From: Desulfobacteraceae bacterium
Lineage (GTDB): Bacteria; Desulfobacterota; Desulfobacteria; Desulfobacterales; Desulfobacteraceae
DNA length: 9,753 bases
Assembly: GCA_022712835.1 (NCBI GenBank)
Contig: JAFLJU010000607.1
Span: 1-9,753, forward strand
Reading direction: 5' to 3'
The notes beneath the pieces are model-generated. The model did not search any database, was not told where the DNA came from, and saw nothing but the letters and a program-made list of their open reading frames with translations. The translations under genes and the position numbers were made by a program. Shown one piece after another: positions 7,185-9,753 of the stretch. The first letter of the stretch is position 1. Each line of letters starts with the position of its first letter.

Positions 7185-7676
7185 TTATACGTTATCGTTT
7201 GGTTGATAGGGGCTGAATACCTTAAGTTCATTCCCTGATCCAAACCTTATGACGGTATTCTGATACTCTGAAAACCACAAGCCGATCTGATTACCGTCTG
7301 AATCCAGTATTCTCCCGTATGTTACATGGTTCCTTCCTATGGGCATGAGATTATTAATCTTCTTATCGATTTTATTTTTAGACTCAATTTTATGCCAAAA
7401 TTTACTATTCAGTATGTATCTTGGATCGATCCCAATAACAGCATAGGGCAGGTTGGATCGGCCCGTATAATAATATTTATAATTTGAAGGTATCTGATTT
7501 AGTTTAAAAAGGCTTTCAACAGCAGGGTCAGCATGAATTACCGCATACTCACCCGGGCTTCCAGCAACGGCTACCTGAAGAAAAAGCATGGTAAGAAGTC
7601 CGATCGAAAATAGAATGGTTGTCCCAATGATAACCCCTTTTTGTTTTAACCAATTTATTTTATATGATTTTCTCAT
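7185..7676 (-). CDS. Exported or membrane-anchored protein of unknown function
   Basis: Length is 163 residues. The ATG at 7676 has a ribosome site (AAGAAGGGAG) about 7 nt upstream. A basic N-terminus (MRKSYKINWLKQK) leads into a hydrophobic stretch (about 14-37) ending AVAG: a long signal peptide if cut near residue 39, otherwise a membrane anchor. The remaining ~125 residues, outside the inner membrane, form a small mixed domain. Its most distinctive parts are GRSNLPYAVIGIDPRY (72-87), SKFWHKIE, and YGRILDSDGNQIGLWFSEY followed by NTVIRF and VFSPYQP. These give the impression of a conserved beta-rich exported protein, but I cannot name the family. The gene is monocistronic: a possible sigma54 promoter lies about 65 nt upstream and a strong terminator follows. 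Its position suggests it belongs to the same regulon as its neighbours. Confidence 0.8.
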   Translation of the reverse strand: MRKSYKINWLKQKGVIIGTTILFSIGLLTMLFLQVAVAGSPGEYAVIHADPAVESLFKLNQIPSNYKYYYTGRSNLPYAVIGIDPRYILNSKFWHKIESKNKIDKKINNLMPIGRNHVTYGRILDSDGNQIGLWFSEYQNTVIRFGSGNELKVFSPYQPNDNV

Positions 7677-7740
7677 AACGAATCTCCCTTCTTAAATGAT
7701 ATACGCAATCTGTAAAATTGCTGTGTTGAGAATAAAATTT

Positions 7741-7755
7741 GCATAACTCATACCA
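7741..7755 (-). promoter_or_regulatory. Weak sigma54-like promoter for the 7185-7676 gene
   Basis: On the (-) strand TGGTATGAGTTATGCA has GG at 7754-7753 and GC at 7742-7741 with exact N10 spacing, but TGGTAT and ATGCA depart from consensus at three positions. It lies about 65 nt upstream of the start codon, with predicted transcription start near 7729. It is less certain than the other four elements. The rest of the gap between 7677 and 7903 is AT-rich and shows no gene. Confidence 0.45.
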
Positions 7756-7903
7756 ACGGTACAAAAGAAATGAAGATATTTGTGAATAAGGCCGATGGCA
7801 GTTTTTTTATCCTTGGACTTAAAAATTAATTATATGGGAATGGGAAGAATTAAATTCATCAAGAGTCATTATCTTATATTGGAGATTTGCTTGTTTAAAA
7901 AAA

Positions 7904-8410
7904 CTATTTCATTGCATATTCAAATTTGTCCATAATTTTTTTATCGCCTAATATTGCTTTTATTGTAATACTGTAAACTCCTTTTCCCTTCATGTCTGCT
8001 GTAGTTCCAAAACCTCGACTCATATACATTCCCATTGATTTTTGAGTAGAACCGTCAGAATCCTTAATAAGAAAGCCAACTTTACCTTTTAGAACAAGTT
8101 TGTGATTTTTATCCATGATATAAACCATGAGGTGGTGTGGTTTTTCTATTTCCGGGTTAGTCATAGCAGAGGTCTTATCCATGGAAGCCTTTTCCATGCC
8201 ATCTGCTTTCGGATCTCTCAGATCTATAAAATGATATGCGAGCATGTATCCATCCACGACAGATTCATAGATTAAAACCCCGATTCTTTCTTGGCTGGCC
8301 TTGTCATGATCGGTCATGTCATGTCCCTTATCATCTGTAGCAAAAGCGATCCCTGCAAAAAATACCGAGATTAGAAATGCTATAGTGATGTGTTTAAATA
8401 AAGTTGTCAT
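7904..8410 (-). CDS. Exported Met/His/Asp-rich periplasmic protein, paralogue of the 1410-1883 gene
   Basis: Length is 168 residues. The start at 8410 has a good ribosome site (AAAGGAG, about 7 nt before the ATG). The signal peptide (MTTLFKH, hydrophobic core, probable cleavage after AFA at about residue 24) is followed by an acidic/His/Met segment DDKGHDMTDHDK. The domain shares ESVVDGYMLAYHFIDLRD, EKPHHLMVYIMDKNHKLV, KGKVGFLIK, MGMYMSRGFGTTADMKGKG and VYSIT with the 1410 gene product, so the two are clear paralogues. This copy carries about 14 extra residues (around MDKTSAMTNPEI) before the KPHH motif. No catalytic site is visible. A metal-binding or envelope-protective role is plausible from composition only. 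It is transcribed away from the other copy, has its own near-consensus sigma54 promoter, and is followed by an AT-rich gap. Confidence 0.87.
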   Translation of the reverse strand: MTTLFKHITIAFLISVFFAGIAFATDDKGHDMTDHDKASQERIGVLIYESVVDGYMLAYHFIDLRDPKADGMEKASMDKTSAMTNPEIEKPHHLMVYIMDKNHKLVLKGKVGFLIKDSDGSTQKSMGMYMSRGFGTTADMKGKGVYSITIKAILGDKKIMDKFEYAMK

Positions 8411-8465
8411 TTATTGCTCCTTTCTTTTTTTTAATAAAAAATTCCCTGTCATTTGTTTTGTGCAT

Positions 8466-8481
8466 CGCAACAAATGTGCCA
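8466..8481 (-). promoter_or_regulatory. Sigma54 (-24/-12) promoter for the 7904-8410 gene
   Basis: On the (-) strand TGGCACATTTGTTGCG has GG at 8480-8479 and GC at 8468-8467, ten bases apart, with perfect TGGCAC and TTGC boxes. The predicted start is near 8455, about 45 nt before the ATG at 8410. It forms a divergent pair with the element at 8685-8700; the roughly 200 bases between them carry no gene. Confidence 0.82.
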
Positions 8482-8534
8482 CCAAGCCTTTTAACTCAGA
8501 CAAATGCTTAAATTAATAGGCTATTTTTCTATTG

Positions 8535-8584
8535 CAACATGATAAAGAATCGTTCCTTTAATGAATGATTATGTTTTCATGTTG
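8535..8584. promoter_or_regulatory. Candidate activator site: spaced inverted repeat between divergent sigma54 promoters
   Basis: CAACATGA (8535-8542) and TCATGTTG (8577-8584) are an exact 8-bp inverted repeat with centres 42 bp apart, about four helical turns. They lie 54-103 bp upstream of the (-) promoter and 101-150 bp upstream of the (+) promoter, distances normal for enhancer sites of sigma54 activators. A similar AACATGTT palindrome occurs at 1033-1040 upstream of the first sigma54 promoter. The match is short in an AT-rich region, so this is a guess. Confidence 0.3.
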
Positions 8585-8684
8585 TCCTCCCCAATATAAT
8601 CAGTGATTTCTTTAATTATAATTTTTGGTGCAAACTTACACCCAAAGAACGGTAAGAGCATAAATCTTGTGATAGCGAGATATT

Positions 8685-8700
8685 TGGCACAACAATTGCT
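8685..8700 (+). promoter_or_regulatory. Sigma54 (-24/-12) promoter facing the 8754 small ORF
   Basis: TGGCACAACAATTGCT matches the consensus in both boxes (TGGCAC, TTGCT) with GG at 8686-8687 and GC at 8698-8699, ten bases apart. The predicted transcription start is near 8711. No conventional gene follows for almost a kilobase on this strand; the only well-placed ORF is the 29-codon one at 8754. The transcript may encode that peptide, be a small RNA, or be left over from a decayed gene. Confidence 0.78.
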
Positions 8701-8753
8701 ATTTTTATTTTTTAACAAAATTATACAACCTATAAAAAAGGGGCAGGGAAATT

Positions 8754-8843
8754 ATGATATTTTCATTTTTTATTTTTATATTCTTAGTCTTTTGTTTTTT
8801 AGGGTTCATGGGATATGTCTTGTACTGTGCAGGAGCCCAATAG
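8754..8843 (+). CDS. Possible 29-residue single-pass membrane peptide
   Basis: The ORF begins ATG-ATA 43 nt after the predicted sigma54 transcription start and has a ribosome site (GGGGCAGGG, 5 nt spacing). The product is almost entirely hydrophobic: MIFSFFIFIFLVFCFLG forms one membrane segment, followed by a short tail with YVLYCAGAQ. It has two cysteines and no charged residues. I know no family for it. Small hydrophobic peptides of this size can modulate membrane protein complexes or act as toxins, but nothing in the sequence decides between these. T-rich DNA yields Phe/Leu/Ile-rich ORFs by chance, so the case rests on the promoter and ribosome-site spacing. Confidence 0.35.
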   Translation: MIFSFFIFIFLVFCFLGFMGYVLYCAGAQ

Positions 8844-8968
8844 ATAAATTCAAAGTCATTCAATTTATATTGTCAGAGAGGGACTTTATATTTTTTTTGT
8901 CAAAATATAAAATTTTAGAACTCTTCAGGGCAGACTCATCGTCTTGTTATTGTTTCCGGTATTTTTGA

Positions 8969-9175
8969 TTATATTTTTCGGTGGTCATAAAAAGGGAAAT
9001 TCAGGCCTGAACCCACACCTATCTCAAGGATCCTTCCCGTTGCTTGGAGAACAATTTTTTCCCGTTGTCGAGTGATTGGACAGCTACAGCATAAATAGTC
9101 AAGATTCCAGGTAAAATATACTCTCAATAAAAATTTTGGTTTCCCCCTCCATCTTTCTTTATACGCATTCGACAC
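8969..9175 (-). pseudogene. Truncated class I SAM-dependent methyltransferase
   Basis: The (-) frame encodes 68 residues ending at a stop soon after a recognisable SAM-binding motif I: GRILEIGVGSGLNFPFYD, preceded by CPITRQREKIVLQATG. That combination matches the N-terminal part of a common family of about 200-residue small-molecule methyltransferases. The rest of the domain is missing. Beyond the stop, after a frame change, DESALKS can be read at about 8940-8921, in the place where the family has its D-P-S motif; this looks like further decayed sequence. The frame begins with a GTG lacking a ribosome site. The fragment cannot form an active Rossmann enzyme. It is most simply a gene in decay, flanked by AT-rich sequence. 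Confidence 0.65.
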
Positions 9176-9268
9176 AATAACTTTTATTATGGCTGAACAG
9201 AAAAATCAATCCGGTTAATTTTTAAACATTCTTATCTGCACACTGTATAAAAATCAGACAATGCATAG

Positions 9269-9467
9269 ATACAAAACCGAGTTGATAAAGATATCGATAT
9301 TGCCAAGATAATCGCAAACGGTAAATATCCTGGCCCAGGGTGCCAGGCTTTGGGTTTACCCTTCATAAGGGGATGAGTTGGCCTTGCCCCCTGAGGGGGA
9401 ACCAGAAGATGTTTTCCAACATCCGCGCCGATACATGAGATTCGAATTGGTGAAAATTAAATCCTGA
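9269..9467 (+). pseudogene. Possible decayed coding remnant, two frames, family unknown
   Basis: One (+) frame reads 9269-9376 (with DKDIDIAKIIANGKYPGPG), and another continues from 9369 to the TGA at 9465-9467 (with GDELALPPEGEPEDVFQH, then RRYMRFELVKIKS). Both have ordinary protein-like composition and higher GC than the surrounding AT-rich spacer, and one frameshift near 9370 would join them. No start codon with a ribosome site is present. I do not recognise the protein, and the opposite strand also reads for a stretch, so the call is tentative. The region also contains short dyads: CCCCC-TGA-GGGGG (9387-9399) and GATGTT-TTCC-AACATC (9408-9423). Confidence 0.25.
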
Positions 9468-9471
9468 ACGA

Positions 9472-9497
9472 GAGAATCTTTATAATCAATGATTCTC
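9472..9497. promoter_or_regulatory. Candidate activator site: GAGAATC dyad upstream of the last sigma54 promoter
   Basis: GAGAATC (9472-9478) and GATTCTC (9491-9497) form an exact 7-bp inverted repeat with arm centres 19 bp apart, centred about 107 bp upstream of the -24 element at 9590. Position and symmetry suit a sigma54-activator enhancer. The same arms were not found upstream of the other sigma54 promoters, so the assignment is weak. Confidence 0.3.
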
Positions 9498-9589
9498 GAT
9501 CCTTCCGGTAAATTGGGAGGGTGCATTTTTTGTTCTTCATGTACGACAATATAGTTTTTTTATTCAGTTTTATTCGATATTTCATTTCT

Positions 9590-9605
9590 TGGCACTCCTT
9601 TTGCT
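9590..9605 (+). promoter_or_regulatory. Sigma54 (-24/-12) promoter for the 9696 gene
   Basis: TGGCACTCCTTTTGCT matches both consensus boxes (TGGCAC and TTGCT) with GG at 9591-9592 and GC at 9603-9604, ten bases apart. The predicted start is near 9616, giving an 80-nt leader before the ATG at 9696, close to the 86-nt leader of the 1267 group. Confidence 0.85.
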
Positions 9606-9695
9606 ATTTAGTCAGGGTAGAATATATATGATTCCCCGCTGAGTCATAAAATAAACTGAAACACAAACTTAGATTAATACTGGAAGGAGAATGAC

Positions 9696-9753
9696 ATGAC
9701 CAAAATTAAAACCATTGCAACAACCATAGGGATTCTTACCATAGCCCTGACCC
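9696..9753 (+). CDS. Start of an exported-protein gene, cut by the window end
   Basis: The ATG at 9696 follows a strong ribosome site (GGAAGGAG). The 19 residues visible (MTKIKTIATTIGILTIALT) are a basic N-terminus and hydrophobic core typical of a Sec signal peptide; the mature part lies outside the window. With a near-consensus sigma54 promoter upstream it fits the pattern of the other exported-protein genes here. It could be a third copy of the Met/His-rich family or something else; the visible part cannot tell. Confidence 0.7.
   Translation, partial: MTKIKTIATTIGILTIALT

Noticed and set aside
8603..8968. 121-residue (+) frame in the AT-rich gap
   Set aside because: It starts at a GTG without a ribosome site, runs across the sigma54 promoter at 8685-8700, has a composition explained by T-rich DNA, and ends next to the methyltransferase fragment on the other strand.
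9387..9399. CCCCC-TGA-GGGGG as a terminator
   Set aside because: The stem is only 5 bp and no T-run follows on either strand; it falls inside a possible coding remnant.
1..9753. CRISPR arrays, tRNA/rRNA genes, insertion sequences, attachment sites
   Set aside because: I saw no regularly spaced direct repeats, cloverleaf-like sequence, transposase motifs or terminal inverted repeats in the window.

Overview
The window looks like a chromosomal segment of an AT-rich Gram-negative anaerobe, most likely a Desulfobacterota (Desulfobacterales-like) bacterium. This is inferred from base composition, the large sigma54-type two-component system, the Cache/HAMP cyclase, the OprD-like porin and the c-type cytochrome; no marker gene proves it.

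Layout. (1) Positions 2-994 (+) hold the 3' part of a membrane-bound class III nucleotide cyclase. (2) A sigma54-type promoter at 1154-1169 precedes a tight (+) gene group: a 36-residue exported peptide (1267-1377), a Met/His/Asp-rich exported protein (1410-1883), a monoheme cytochrome c (1990-2433) and an OprD-like porin (2484-3713). (3) Convergent to it, on (-), lies a histidine kinase/sigma54-activating response regulator pair (6969-5227 and 5230-3869, overlapping by 4 nt). (4) Upstream of the kinase, behind a strong intrinsic terminator (7119-7164), are two more (-) genes for exported proteins: 7676-7185 of unknown family, and 8410-7904, a paralogue of the 1410 gene. (5) Positions 8411-9695 are mostly non-coding or decayed: two divergent sigma54-type promoters, a possible 29-residue membrane peptide, a methyltransferase pseudogene and a possible second decayed coding stretch. 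(6) A final sigma54-type promoter (9590-9605) precedes the start of another exported-protein gene (9696 onward, cut by the window end).

Main point: five elements with the exact GG-N10-GC spacing of sigma54 promoters (four close to consensus, one weaker) lie just upstream of essentially every exported-protein transcription unit around one sigma54-dependent regulator gene. The kinase-regulator operon itself shows only a sigma70-like promoter. The simplest reading is a self-contained envelope-response regulon: a periplasmic signal is sensed by the kinase, the regulator activates sigma54 polymerase, and secreted Met/His-rich proteins, a cytochrome, a porin and one or two microproteins are made. 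The architecture is ZraSR-like, but the signal and the roles of the outputs are unknown.
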